Source of the DNA: Acidobacteriota bacterium
GTDB taxonomy: Bacteria > Acidobacteriota > Polarisedimenticolia > JBFMGF01
Reading direction: 5' to 3'
NCBI GenBank assembly: GCA_040752675.1
Contig: JBFMGF010000029.1
Location: 1-64,000 of the forward strand
Length of the DNA stretch: 64,000 bases
In this document: positions 16,485 through 25,532 of the stretch, one piece after another
Layout of the letters: every line of letters starts with the position of its first letter
How positions within the stretch are numbered: the first letter of the stretch is position 1
The notes under the pieces: model-generated
Told to the model about the DNA's origin: nothing
The model's input: only the letters and a program-made list of their open reading frames with translations
Databases searched by the model: none
Translations under genes and position numbers: made by a program

Positions 16485-17363
16485 ATGAAGATTCTTATCT
16501 GCGATGCTTTTGATCCATCCCTCCCGAAGAGACTGTCTAAATACGGAGAGGTAACGGAAGACATGAGCCAGCTTCCCGATGCAGATATCGCTCTTGTGAG
16601 AAGCAAGACGAAATGCACGAAGGAGTTCATAGATCAGGGAAAGAATCTAAAGATGATTATCCGCGGCGGAGTGGGGCTTGATAACATCGACGTTCAATAC
16701 TCAAAAACCAAGGGGATTATCGTTCAGAATACAGCAGAGGCATCCAGCATCGCCGTGGCGGAACTTGCCATCGCTTTGATGATCGCTATTCCCAGCAAGA
16801 TTGTAGAAGGAGATGGCTCCATGAAGAAGGGACAGTGGCTTAAGAAGGAACTCAAGCGCACCGAGCTCTTCGGAAAAACGCTCGGTCTGATCGGGATGGG
16901 AAGGATCGCCACAGAAGTGGCAAAGAGGGCTAAGGCATTCGGCATGAGAGTCATTGCCTATGATCCCTACGTGAAGTCGTCAGAGTATGCCGAGATGAAG
17001 AATAAGCTTGATGACCTTCTAGCGGAGAGTGATTACATCTCGCTCCACACGCCGATTACTCCCGAAACGGAGAAGATGATCAATAGGGAAACCATCGCGA
17101 AGATGAAGAACGGCGTCATAATAATCAACACTGCAAGAGGGAAATGTGTCGTTGAGGAAGATGTGGCGGACGCCCTGAAGAGTGGCAAGATCGGTGGATA
17201 CGGGAACGACGTCTGGTACAGCGATCCGCCGCAGAACTCCCCCTTGATCAACGCTCCCAGCGTGGTCCTCATGCCCCATCTGGGAGCCTCAACCAAGGAG
17301 AATCTCCTGAGGATAGGCGAGATCGTTGATCGGCAGATCGGCGAATATATCAGAAAGCAGTGA
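16485..17363 (+). CDS. serA: D-3-phosphoglycerate dehydrogenase, short form
   Basis: NAD-dependent 2-hydroxyacid dehydrogenase, first step of serine synthesis by context. The Rossmann motif is GLIGMGRIATEVAKRAKAFG. Catalytic residues of the family appear as IIRGGVGLDNID (Arg region), NTARGKCVVEEDV, and the terminal LMPHLGASTKEN with the catalytic His. At 292 residues it lacks the C-terminal ASB and ACT regulatory domains of E. coli SerA, so serine feedback through ACT is not expected. GGAGG six bases upstream supports the ATG. It lies directly before serC; a related hydroxyacid activity cannot be excluded from sequence alone. Confidence 0.88.
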   Translation: MKILICDAFDPSLPKRLSKYGEVTEDMSQLPDADIALVRSKTKCTKEFIDQGKNLKMIIRGGVGLDNIDVQYSKTKGIIVQNTAEASSIAVAELAIALMIAIPSKIVEGDGSMKKGQWLKKELKRTELFGKTLGLIGMGRIATEVAKRAKAFGMRVIAYDPYVKSSEYAEMKNKLDDLLAESDYISLHTPITPETEKMINRETIAKMKNGVIIINTARGKCVVEEDVADALKSGKIGGYGNDVWYSDPPQNSPLINAPSVVLMPHLGASTKENLLRIGEIVDRQIGEYIRKQ

Positions 17364-17445
17364 GCGTTATTTCGAAAGAGGTTTTGCTTGCCATGAACTT
17401 TACCCGGTCATTGTAAGAATGATCTCATTCTTGAGAAAGGAGTGA

Positions 17446-18534
17446 ATGATGGGCAATCGAATCTTCAATTTTAATCCGGGGCCGGCAACTCTGCCGCTGC
17501 CAGTGCTGGAAAAGGTAAGGGATGAGTTTATCGACTACTCATCGCTCGGGATGTCAGTCACAGAGATCAGCCACAGGTCCAAGCAGTTCGAGGCCGTCAT
17601 GATGGATACCAAGAAACTGCTCGCCGAGATCATGGGGATCCCGCCGAACTATAAAATCATTTTCCTCGGTGGAGGGGCATCTCTCCAATTCGCCATGATT
17701 CCGATGAATTTCCTCCCACAGGGCAAGAACGCGGATTATGTAATAACGGGAGAATGGGCGCAGAAAGCGCATAAAGAGGCCAAACTCATTGGGAAGACAA
17801 ACATTGCTGCCACGACGGAGGCGGATGGCTTCCGGCGGATGCCCAGACAGGATGAACTGAAGCTCGATCCGAATGCCTGCTATGTGCACATCACTTCAAA
17901 CGAGACCATTTCGGGAACGCAGTGGCAGAGATACCCTGATGTAGGCAATGTGCCGCTAATTGCGGACATGTCATCCGATATACTCAGCCGGAAGGTAGAT
18001 GTCAGCAAATTTGGCGTTATTTATGCCGGAGCGCAGAAGAACCTCGGTCCTGCAGGAGTAACTGTAGTCATCATCCATGATGACCTCGTGGCAAAATGTC
18101 CGGAAAATTTACCTACCATGCTCAACTATAAGACCCACGTCTCGAAGGATTCTCTCTACAATACGCCGCCGGTCTTTGCCATCTACATGGTGAAGCTCGT
18201 TCTGGAATGGTTGAAGGCTCAGGGAGGATTGAAGAAGATCGAGGAGATCAACAACGAGAAGGGACGCATTATTTACGGTATCCTCGATGAGTATCCTGAC
18301 TATTACAGGAGCGCCGCGCACAAGGATAGCCGTTCCATCATGAACGTGACGCTCAGGCTGCCTAATGAGGATCTCGAGAAGAAATTCATCGATGAGGCAT
18401 CTAAAGCCGGGTTCCATGGATTGAAAGGACATCGTTCCGTCGGCGGGATCAGGGTTTCCATGTACAATGCCATGCCTCTGGAAGGGATCCAGAAGCTTGC
18501 TGCCTTCATGGAAGAGTTCAAGAAGAACAACTGA
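17446..18534 (+). CDS. serC: Phosphoserine aminotransferase
   Basis: PLP enzyme converting 3-phosphohydroxypyruvate and glutamate to O-phosphoserine. The start RIFNFNPGPATLPLPVL, the GGGASLQF phosphate-binding segment, ADMSSDILSRKVD and the PLP lysine in YAGAQKNLGPAG are family hallmarks, and GLKGHRSVGGIRVSMYNA closes the protein. The 362-residue length is normal. AAGGAG precedes two adjacent ATG codons (17446 and 17449), and either may be used. It follows serA by 82 bases and precedes glyA by nine, so serine synthesis and its conversion to glycine are in one transcription unit. Confidence 0.96.
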   Translation: MMGNRIFNFNPGPATLPLPVLEKVRDEFIDYSSLGMSVTEISHRSKQFEAVMMDTKKLLAEIMGIPPNYKIIFLGGGASLQFAMIPMNFLPQGKNADYVITGEWAQKAHKEAKLIGKTNIAATTEADGFRRMPRQDELKLDPNACYVHITSNETISGTQWQRYPDVGNVPLIADMSSDILSRKVDVSKFGVIYAGAQKNLGPAGVTVVIIHDDLVAKCPENLPTMLNYKTHVSKDSLYNTPPVFAIYMVKLVLEWLKAQGGLKKIEEINNEKGRIIYGILDEYPDYYRSAAHKDSRSIMNVTLRLPNEDLEKKFIDEASKAGFHGLKGHRSVGGIRVSMYNAMPLEGIQKLAAFMEEFKKNN

Positions 18535-18543
18535 ATTAGAAAA

Positions 18544-19899
18544 ATGAAGAACCTATCGCAAGTCGATGCTGAACTTGCCAGCGCTCTTTGGAATGAGCTT
18601 CAGAGACAGAGAGAAGGGCTGGAATTAATCGCCAGCGAGAACTATCCTCCGCTGGAGGTAATCCGAGTTGCAGGAAACATGGCGGTCGCAAAGTATGCTG
18701 AAGGGACGCCTTTCGCCAGGCAGAAGGGCGAGATAGACTGGAGCCAATCGGGGCGCTACTATGGTGGATGCGGTCCTGTCAACGAGATTGAGCGAATCGC
18801 CTTCGAGAGAGCATGCAAGCTTTTCAAGGTAGGCTGGGTCAACGTCCAGCCGTGGAGTGGGAGCCAGGCGAACCAGGCAGTCTATCTTGCCCTGATGAAG
18901 CCTGGTGAGACTTTCCTTGGTATGGACCTTAAGGCAGGCGGACATCTGACCCATGGTGCCAAAGTCTCATCATCCGGGATCATCTGGAACTCCATCCAGT
19001 ATGGCGTCACCATTGATGGTCACCCCGACTATGTGCAGATGGAAGAGCTTGCAAGGAGCGCGGGTTCCAAGCCCAAGCTAGTAATGTGCGGCGGGAGCGC
19101 CGTCGTAAAGAACATTAACTTCAGAAGAGTCCGTGAAATTGCTGACAGGCATGGAATCCCTTATGTAGTTGCAGACATAGCCCATCCAGCCGGTCTGATC
19201 GCTGCAGAATTGCCACAGTTCGGGGGTGATTTTAACCCCTTTGAGTGGTGTGACGTCGTCACAACGACCACTCATAAGACTCTCAGGGGGACGCGCGGCG
19301 GAATGATCATGGTCAAGGATGAAGGAACATTGAACAAACATGGCGCCAAGGCTTCCATAGGCGGACGCATCAGGAAGATTTCGGAGCTGCTTGATTCAGC
19401 GGTCATGCCCGGGATTCAGGGTGGTCCCGGTATACATCTCATAGCGGCAAAAGCCCTCGGATTTAAATACAATCTTGAACCGGGGTTTAAAGTCTATGCG
19501 GCGAAGATTGTGGAGAACGCTAGGGCTCTTGCGCAGGCACTCATTGAGGACGGCTGGAAACTGGTGGGTGATGGGACAGAGAACCACTGCATCCTCATCA
19601 ATTTTGGTTCAGAAGGGATCAATGGAAAGCAGGCTGAGGAAGCTCTGGAGCAGGTGGGGATCACCGTCAACAAGAACGCCGTTCCCGGCGATACAAGATC
19701 GCCGACGGTGACAAGTGGGATCCGTCTGGGCACACCCGCCCTCACGACAAGAGGAATGGGATCAAAAGAAATGAAAATCATCGCTTCCTGGATCTCCCAG
19801 GTGTTGAAAAATCCTGAAAATGAAAGCCTTGTTGCTGACATCCGGAACCAGGTACGCGATATGGCAGGTCAGTTCCCGCTTTACCCTGAATTAAGTTAA
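18544..19899 (+). CDS. glyA: Serine hydroxymethyltransferase with an insertion
   Basis: PLP enzyme that moves the serine C3 to tetrahydrofolate, giving glycine. Motifs present: LIASENY, NVQPWSGSQANQAVY (usually PHSGSQAN), ADIAHPAGLIA, and the PLP lysine K245 in TTTTHKTLRGTRGG. Between KYAEG and RYYGGC lies an extra stretch of about 12 residues (55-70, PFARQKGEIDWSQSG) where E. coli GlyA has only YPGK. A second small insertion, DFNPFEWC, precedes the PLP site. These changes mark a distinct SHMT subgroup rather than damage. It follows serC closely, and its glycine could feed the GcvTHP system at 48-53 kb. Confidence 0.93.
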   Translation: MKNLSQVDAELASALWNELQRQREGLELIASENYPPLEVIRVAGNMAVAKYAEGTPFARQKGEIDWSQSGRYYGGCGPVNEIERIAFERACKLFKVGWVNVQPWSGSQANQAVYLALMKPGETFLGMDLKAGGHLTHGAKVSSSGIIWNSIQYGVTIDGHPDYVQMEELARSAGSKPKLVMCGGSAVVKNINFRRVREIADRHGIPYVVADIAHPAGLIAAELPQFGGDFNPFEWCDVVTTTTHKTLRGTRGGMIMVKDEGTLNKHGAKASIGGRIRKISELLDSAVMPGIQGGPGIHLIAAKALGFKYNLEPGFKVYAAKIVENARALAQALIEDGWKLVGDGTENHCILINFGSEGINGKQAEEALEQVGITVNKNAVPGDTRSPTVTSGIRLGTPALTTRGMGSKEMKIIASWISQVLKNPENESLVADIRNQVRDMAGQFPLYPELS

Positions 19900-20006
19900 T
19901 AGATTACTTGAAGCAATTACTTAAAGTAAAACTTTAGCTCTCCAATAGTCACAAAACCTAATTCACTTTCGCGGAACTTTCTTGATTTTCTTCAATCACT
20001 TTCCTG

Positions 20007-20035
20007 TTGAAGAAGGAGCCATATTAATGTAAAAT
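20007..20035 (+). promoter_or_regulatory. Promoter with overlapping inverted repeat, for the MBL-fold gene
   Basis: TTGAAG (20007-20012) and TAAAAT (20030-20035) are exactly 17 bases apart, about 40 bases before the proposed start. The inverted repeat TTCTTCAA (19988-19995) and TTGAAGAA (20007-20014), with an 11-base spacer, covers the -35 box. It could be an operator or the end hairpin of glyA. Confidence 0.5.
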
Positions 20036-20075
20036 TTCGCGATGATTTTATGTTGCACACCAGGAGGCACTCAAT

Positions 20076-20942
20076 ATCATTAATAAGAATTTCTTTTCCA
20101 TAGGGAATTTTCAGGTTTACCACATAAGATGCGAGGACTTCAGACTTGATGGCGGGTCAATGTTCGGAATCGTTCCCCGCACTCTCTGGGAAAGAACCAA
20201 TCCCCCCGATGAGAAAAATAGAATCAAGATGACTTCCAACTGTCTCTTCATCACCGACGGGAGGATAAAGGCCCTTGTGGAAGCAGGTCTGGGAGCCAGA
20301 AAAGACAGTAAGTTCAGGGATATCTATGCAGTCGAGGGGCAGAGCATTGACATTAAGCTTGCCGAGCTTGGTGTTGATCCTGAAGATATCCATGTCGTGA
20401 TTCTGAGCCATCTCCACTTCGACCATTGTGGCGGAGCAGTAAGGATAGCAGGAAGGAAAAATGGAGAATTTATCCCCACTTTCCCGAAGGCAATCCACTT
20501 CATTCAGAAGAAAGAACTGGATGCGGCTTTTAATCCAAACGAGAAGACAAGGGCAAGCTACATCAGACACAATTTTGAGCCGCTGCTCAAGGCAAAACAG
20601 GTTAAAAGGATCGACGGAGACTGCGAGATATATCCTGGACTATCTGTATTTATTGCGGATGGGCATACCGAGGGAATGCAGTGCACCCTGATCGAAGGTA
20701 GCGGTAAGAAGCTCTTTTTTTCGGCGGACCTTTTTCCACTCAAGGCGCATATCAACCTTCCTTACATCATGAGCTATGACCTGTTTCCTCTAAAGACACT
20801 CGAGACGAAGAAGAAGATCATACCGAAAGCGATTGGTGAAAAATGGTTGATGACATTCGCTCATGATGCTGATACTCCTTTCGCACACCTTGAGGAAGAA
20901 GAAGGAAAGGTCAAAGTGAGACCGGCGATAGTTGATGCATAG
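20076..20942 (+). CDS. MBL-fold metallohydrolase, probable AUC/AUU start
   Basis: Cytoplasmic metallo-beta-lactamase-fold hydrolase with the zinc motif LSHLHFDHCGG, a later GHTEGMQ histidine and a C-terminal TFAHDADTPF. The substrate is unknown; relatives include lactonase-like enzymes. An ATG at 20160 would remove the conserved FRLDGGSMFGIVPRTLW start and the first strand, which are encoded in frame upstream. That upstream frame is open from a TGA near 20042 but has no ATG, GTG or TTG. GGAGG at 20063-20067 lies eight bases before ATC (20076) and 11 before ATT (20079), so a non-standard start is likely. About 288 residues. Confidence 0.82.
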   Translation: MINKNFFSIGNFQVYHIRCEDFRLDGGSMFGIVPRTLWERTNPPDEKNRIKMTSNCLFITDGRIKALVEAGLGARKDSKFRDIYAVEGQSIDIKLAELGVDPEDIHVVILSHLHFDHCGGAVRIAGRKNGEFIPTFPKAIHFIQKKELDAAFNPNEKTRASYIRHNFEPLLKAKQVKRIDGDCEIYPGLSVFIADGHTEGMQCTLIEGSGKKLFFSADLFPLKAHINLPYIMSYDLFPLKTLETKKKIIPKAIGEKWLMTFAHDADTPFAHLEEEEGKVKVRPAIVDA

Positions 20943-21021
20943 TCTGTCGCCCTGTTCTGAAAGATCCGGATTGCTGGGTTGTTTTGAATAAGGTTTTTAG
21001 ATAAATATAAGGAAAAATTGA

Positions 21022-22173
21022 ATGCAAGCGATCCTGGCCCTTGAAGATGGAAGATACTTCATGGGGAGATCCTTCGGCGCTATCGGAGAAAGAACGGGCG
21101 AAGTGGTCTTCAATACATCGATGTGGGGGTATCAGGAGATCCTGACCGATCCTTCCTACAAGGGACAAATCCTGGTAATGACCTATCCTGAGATTGGGAA
21201 TTGCGGGATAAACGATACGGATAGAGAATCTGCCTCTCCGAAAGTGGAAGGTTTCGTCATCAGGGAGATGAGTGAGATCCACAGTAACTGGCGCTCGGGG
21301 AAAGACCTGAATCAGTATCTGAAAGAGAACGGGATCGTTGGCATCTCAGAAGTTGATACCAGAGCAATCACGAAGCATATCCGCTCCAAAGGGGTAATGA
21401 AGGGGATTATTTCCACTCTTGACAAAAATATTGACAGTCTTATCCGGAAAGCGAAGAACGCTGCGTCTCTGAAGGACGAGGATCTCGTCAGGAAGGTTTC
21501 GTGCAGCACACCATTCTCGTGGAGCGGGGGCAGGGAAGAAGAGTGGGCATCAGGGATAAAGAGACCATCCGATGAGAGGGCTTACCATATCGTAGCTTAC
21601 GATTTCGGCATCAAGCTGAATATTAAGAGATGTCTCCACGATTCGGGGATGAGAGTGACGGTCGTCCCGGCCTGGACGAATGCAGAGGAGGTCATCGCAT
21701 TGCAGCCCGATGGTCTCTTCCTGTCCAACGGTCCAGGGGATCCTGCAGTGGTCGATTACGCCATAGTTCAAATCGGAAAGCTGATCGGGAAACTCCCGAT
21801 CTTCGGCATATGCTTGGGCCATCAGATACTCGGGCTCGCCTTTGGCGGCAAGACATTCAAGTTAAAGTTCGGCCACAGGGGCGGGAATCAGCCTGTCATG
21901 AATCTATTGACTGGGAGGGTGGAGATCACGGCGCAGAATCACGGGTATGCCGTTGACGCAACTTCTCTTCCAACGTGGATTGAGATCACTCACATTAATC
22001 TGAACGACGAGACTGTCGAAGGGATGAGGCACCGGGAGCTTCCAATCTTCTCCGTTCAGTATCATCCTGAGTCATCTCCAGGCCCCCACGATTCGCTCTA
22101 CCTCTTTGAGTATTTCTCTGCGATTCTGAACGCCTTTCATAAAAGTAAGGCTTCCGAAATAAGAACGCTCTGA
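21022..22173 (+). CDS. carA: Carbamoyl-phosphate synthase small subunit
   Basis: Glutaminase subunit that supplies ammonia for carbamoyl phosphate, used for pyrimidines and arginine. The N-terminal half ([41 protein letters not shown]) is the CarA-specific domain. The class I amidotransferase half carries the nucleophile in [12 protein letters not shown] and the His/Glu pair in [12 protein letters not shown]. Its 383 residues match the family. AAGGA eight bases before the ATG supports the start. No carB lies next to it: an unrelated gene follows after 50 bases, so the large subunit must be encoded elsewhere. Confidence 0.95.
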   Translation: MQAILALEDGRYFMGRSFGAIGERTGEVVFNTSMWGYQEILTDPSYKGQILVMTYPEIGNCGINDTDRESASPKVEGFVIREMSEIHSNWRSGKDLNQYLKENGIVGISEVDTRAITKHIRSKGVMKGIISTLDKNIDSLIRKAKNAASLKDEDLVRKVSCSTPFSWSGGREEEWASGIKRPSDERAYHIVAYDFGIKLNIKRCLHDSGMRVTVVPAWTNAEEVIALQPDGLFLSNGPGDPAVVDYAIVQIGKLIGKLPIFGICLGHQILGLAFGGKTFKLKFGHRGGNQPVMNLLTGRVEITAQNHGYAVDATSLPTWIEITHINLNDETVEGMRHRELPIFSVQYHPESSPGPHDSLYLFEYFSAILNAFHKSKASEIRTL

Positions 22174-22223
22174 TCCGTAACGCGGTTTTTGTATATCAAT
22201 CTATTATCCTGTGAGGAGAAAAA

Positions 22224-23375
22224 ATGGGAGATTGGAAATCATCTCTTAGAGGTGACCCGACAGAGTGGTTGCTGGATTTTGCAGCTCCGTCGATCAAATA
22301 CAGGGTCTTGAGAGAGCTTCTTGATAAGCCTGCCGTTGACCCAGACGTACAGAAGGCGAGGGAAGAGGTGGTTTCCTACCAGGCCGCTACAAAGATCGCA
22401 AGGATGCAGAAAAAGGATGGAACTTTCGGGAACAAGATCCACTCAAGTAGCAAGCAGGAATGGGAGAAATCGATGGAATGCTGCCTGACTATGCTCTGCG
22501 AGCTAGGATGGGACCGGGATTTCGCGGAGATCAAAAAGGCGGTGAAGGTTCTCAGGCAATTCCTGAAGACGAAGATCAAGGAGATCAACTTTTACGAGTA
22601 TAAGAAGCAGATCCGGGCGGATGAACCACGTCTTCATTATTACCGGTACTTCTTCAAGATCCTGGCGCTCGGCTTGCTCTCCAGGTTGGGGTTCAACGAT
22701 GATCCAAAGATCAAGGAAGGAATTCTCGAAATCCTTGAAAATGTTTCCGCCTTTGTCTCCGATCCAATCGCCAAGGACCCGATCGAGAAGACAGGTGCTG
22801 CATATCCCATTATTAGAAGAGAGGCTTTCCGCCACGGCTTCCCGTTCATCCCCGACTATTACACTCTGTCCCTCTTCGCCGGCAACCCATGGCTCCTCGA
22901 CGGAGAGTTCGCCAAAATCAATCTCAAGAAGATATTCGATTATGCCATCAGCGACACCTACCAGAGCCTGGGACCGGCCATCGGTCTGGTCAAGACCGCG
23001 AAAGGCTATTTTGCCAAAGGGTGGGGACTCGAGTTGAAAGGAATTGATTTCTATCTCAAGAGAAAGTCGCTTGATTATTTCCTCCATATCATGGAGATGC
23101 TGGCAAAGCTTGGCCTGGTCAACCGCTATCCGTTTCTGATGAACAACATGGACTGGGTGATGAGCAAGCAGCAGAAGGATGGCCGGTGGATCATCGAAAT
23201 CGAGTATTTCAATTCCGGAAGCAAGTGGGGACACTTCATTCGTCTTGAGAAGGATTGGAAGAGCCCCAACCGGAAGATTGCCGATCTCACATTCAGGATT
23301 CTCATCATCCTGAAGAATCAGTGGATCAGGCAGATCAAAATGCTGGACCGTCATGAAGACTCCTTCCCAATCTGA
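22224..23375 (+). CDS. Alpha/alpha-toroid protein of unknown function (prenyltransferase/terpene-cyclase-like fold)
   Basis: A 383-residue helical protein that I cannot assign to a reaction. It begins with the WLLDFAAPSIKYRVLRELLDKP pattern seen in a conserved uncharacterised family. It also holds repeats resembling the QW-type motif of terpenoid cyclases and prenyltransferases: MQKKDGTFGNK near residue 65 and MSKQQKDGRWIIEIEY near 312. The acid motif of functional cyclases (DxDD) is not visible, so catalysis is doubtful. GAGGAG lies six bases before the ATG. It follows carA by 50 bases and is convergent with the TPR gene; the pairing with carA suggests cotranscription but gives no functional clue. 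Confidence 0.72.
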   Translation: MGDWKSSLRGDPTEWLLDFAAPSIKYRVLRELLDKPAVDPDVQKAREEVVSYQAATKIARMQKKDGTFGNKIHSSSKQEWEKSMECCLTMLCELGWDRDFAEIKKAVKVLRQFLKTKIKEINFYEYKKQIRADEPRLHYYRYFFKILALGLLSRLGFNDDPKIKEGILEILENVSAFVSDPIAKDPIEKTGAAYPIIRREAFRHGFPFIPDYYTLSLFAGNPWLLDGEFAKINLKKIFDYAISDTYQSLGPAIGLVKTAKGYFAKGWGLELKGIDFYLKRKSLDYFLHIMEMLAKLGLVNRYPFLMNNMDWVMSKQQKDGRWIIEIEYFNSGSKWGHFIRLEKDWKSPNRKIADLTFRILIILKNQWIRQIKMLDRHEDSFPI

Positions 23376-23425
23376 GGAAAATAAACCAGAGAATGTCGCT
23401 GAGAGAAGCAATCGTCTTTTCTGGC

Positions 23426-24412
23426 TTATTCCTTCTTCTGATCGAGGGTTTTTTTTAAGGAGCGGGCGTCGATGTCGGTTGGGTCCAGTTTGATCGAGAT
23501 CTCCAGCTCTCTTCTGGCGTTTTCAAGATCACCCGACATGTAATAGGCCTTGGCGAGGAGGAAATGAGCCTTTCCCGTTCCACCGTAAGAAACCGCCTTC
23601 TTCAAGACTTCGGTGGCATCCGAGTTTCTTCCTCTATCCAGAAATATCTCGCCGAGGATCAAGCAGGCATCCGCTGCTGTCGGGAATTTTCGCTCTTGAA
23701 GCTTCCAGAGAATTTTTTCCGCTTCTTTGAACTGAGAGTTGTTGAAATAGAGTAGTCCAAGTTCGTAGGCGGCTCGTGAGAAATCCGGAAAAAGCGCAAT
23801 TGCTTTTCCGTAGAGCTCTTCCTTTCGTGCGAAGGAATCTTCGATCGTGGCTTTTATGAAAGCCTCGTATGCAGGAAGAGGGACTGCATCTTCCTCGCTT
23901 CCCCGGAAAAGGGTGCTGCAGTCCATGGATTGTCCATTGAGGAATAGATTCTTGCAGATCTCTTTCTTCAGGGAGAGAATCTCTCTGACTGTCGCCGACA
24001 CGCTAAACTTTTTCAACAGGGATGCCTTCTGAATATCGAGAATGGTGATCTGAACGGTCAGAGAACCCTCCACGGAATCAAAAGACCCGTAAATTAGATG
24101 CGTCGCCTGCAGGTGCTCCGCCATCCTGATCTGCGTGGCAAGCGTAGGAGAGGAAATCGGTGAAAAGCCGAAGGTGTTATAGACATCCAGTCTGTCTTTT
24201 CGCGCTATGACATCTTCCCCGTTTGTTTCGATAACCAGCGATATAAGGTCAGCGATAGCCTCTCCGATCCAGTAATAGCCACGTTCGCTGCTCCTGTTTT
24301 CGAAGTGGTTGACGAAGAAGGATGGTTTCTCGGCATGCCAGGTTGCGGCTCCGAGGAATGCCGGAAATAGGGCCATTATCAGCGAAAGGATGGCTATTCT
24401 CGATCCAAGCAT
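23426..24412 (-). CDS. Exported TolB/FlgO-like and TPR protein
   Basis: Begins with a signal peptide (residues 1-22, ending FLGAATW). A domain of about 120 residues then resembles the FlgO/TolB N-terminal type: FVNHFENRSSERGYYWIGEAIADLI and LQATHLIYGSFDSVEGSLTVQITILD. At least three tetratricopeptide repeats follow (about residues 205-325, for example AAYELGLLYFNNSQFKEAEKI and GKAHFLLAKAYYMSGDLENARRELEISIKLDP). A periplasmic scaffold role is likely but the partner is unknown. Its ATG shares one base with the stop of the PIN-TRAM gene (TGATG), so the two are coupled. Confidence 0.78.
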   Translation of the reverse strand: MLGSRIAILSLIMALFPAFLGAATWHAEKPSFFVNHFENRSSERGYYWIGEAIADLISLVIETNGEDVIARKDRLDVYNTFGFSPISSPTLATQIRMAEHLQATHLIYGSFDSVEGSLTVQITILDIQKASLLKKFSVSATVREILSLKKEICKNLFLNGQSMDCSTLFRGSEEDAVPLPAYEAFIKATIEDSFARKEELYGKAIALFPDFSRAAYELGLLYFNNSQFKEAEKILWKLQERKFPTAADACLILGEIFLDRGRNSDATEVLKKAVSYGGTGKAHFLLAKAYYMSGDLENARRELEISIKLDPTDIDARSLKKTLDQKKE

Positions 24413-25452
24413 CAGGATTCTTCTCTATCCTTGCGCATTTTTTCCGTGTCGTTTCCGTATCTGCCGAAGAACATCTTCCCCGCCGTCGTCTGCAAGACGC
24501 TCGTCACTGTGATATCGATCGTCTTACCGATCTGTCTTCTGGCATTGTCCACAACAACCATGGTCCCATCATCAAGATAGCCCACACCCTGGTTCATCTC
24601 TTTCCCCTCCTTCAGGATGAAGACTTTCATGATCTCACCAGGAAGAACGACGGGTTTCAGAGCGTTTGCTAGCTCGTTGATGTTGAGGACATCGATACCC
24701 CTGAGCTGAGCTACTTTGTTGAGGTTGAAGTCATTGGTGATAATCTTGGCATTCATCTGCCTAGCGAGTTCGATGAGCTTGATGTCCACCTCGTGGATCT
24801 CTGGGAAATCGACCTCGCTGATGATGAGCTTGATGAGTGAACTCTTCTTCAGCCTCTGAAGGACATCCAGCCCCTTTCTTCCCCTGTTGCGCTTGATGGA
24901 GTCGCTGGAATCAGCGATATACTGAAGCTCCTTCAAAACGAACTGGGGTATGATAAGAATCCCATCGATAAACCCGGTCTCGCAGAGGTCCGCAATCCTC
25001 CCGTCGATGATGATGGAAGTATCCAAGATCTTGTACATCTTCCGCAATTCCCCTTCCTTAAATAGTGAAACGAGCTTCTCCATGGCGAATCGCTCTCCCG
25101 TCCTTGCCCCGAGTGTTATCCCGGTGTAAAGGAAGAAGAGATAGATGGTTGGACGGATGATGAGGAGCGAAACTCCGAGCATCTTCAGATCGGCGGGAAA
25201 GAGCCTGTTGACGATGAGGGCAAGCCATGCGCCGACCACGACCCCCACGGCTGCTCCGATTGTCACTCTGAGCTCAATGTTTTTAAATTTCCACTGAAGT
25301 GCAAGAATGGCTACTGCGATGAGAAAGCCAAGGACTAGATTTAAAATGAAGACGCTTGCCGGAACGAAACCAAGGCTGGAAAAAGGATCGAAATAGAAAG
25401 GGAGAATGAGGGATACGATGATAACGATGATCTTGAGTATATGTTTCTCCAA
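24412..25452 (-). CDS. Membrane PIN-TRAM domain protein (YacL family)
   Basis: Four N-terminal membrane helices (about residues 5-115) are followed by a PIN nuclease domain. Its acidic residues are visible in [25 protein letters not shown] and [18 protein letters not shown]-terminal TRAM RNA-binding domain (about 275-330, [23 protein letters not shown]) completes the YacL architecture. The family is thought to cleave or bind RNA at the membrane; substrates are not known. The start is TTG at 25452 with AAAGGAGG eight bases upstream. It is followed without gap by the TPR gene. Confidence 0.88.
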   Translation of the reverse strand: MEKHILKIIVIIVSLILPFYFDPFSSLGFVPASVFILNLVLGFLIAVAILALQWKFKNIELRVTIGAAVGVVVGAWLALIVNRLFPADLKMLGVSLLIIRPTIYLFFLYTGITLGARTGERFAMEKLVSLFKEGELRKMYKILDTSIIIDGRIADLCETGFIDGILIIPQFVLKELQYIADSSDSIKRNRGRKGLDVLQRLKKSSLIKLIISEVDFPEIHEVDIKLIELARQMNAKIITNDFNLNKVAQLRGIDVLNINELANALKPVVLPGEIMKVFILKEGKEMNQGVGYLDDGTMVVVDNARRQIGKTIDITVTSVLQTTAGKMFFGRYGNDTEKMRKDREES

Positions 25453-25532
25453 TACCGTAACCTCCTTTGAGGGTTTTCCTTTTAAGATGGCTTTGAGCCA
25501 TCAGGGAAAATCTTTAATAGAATAGCACAGCT

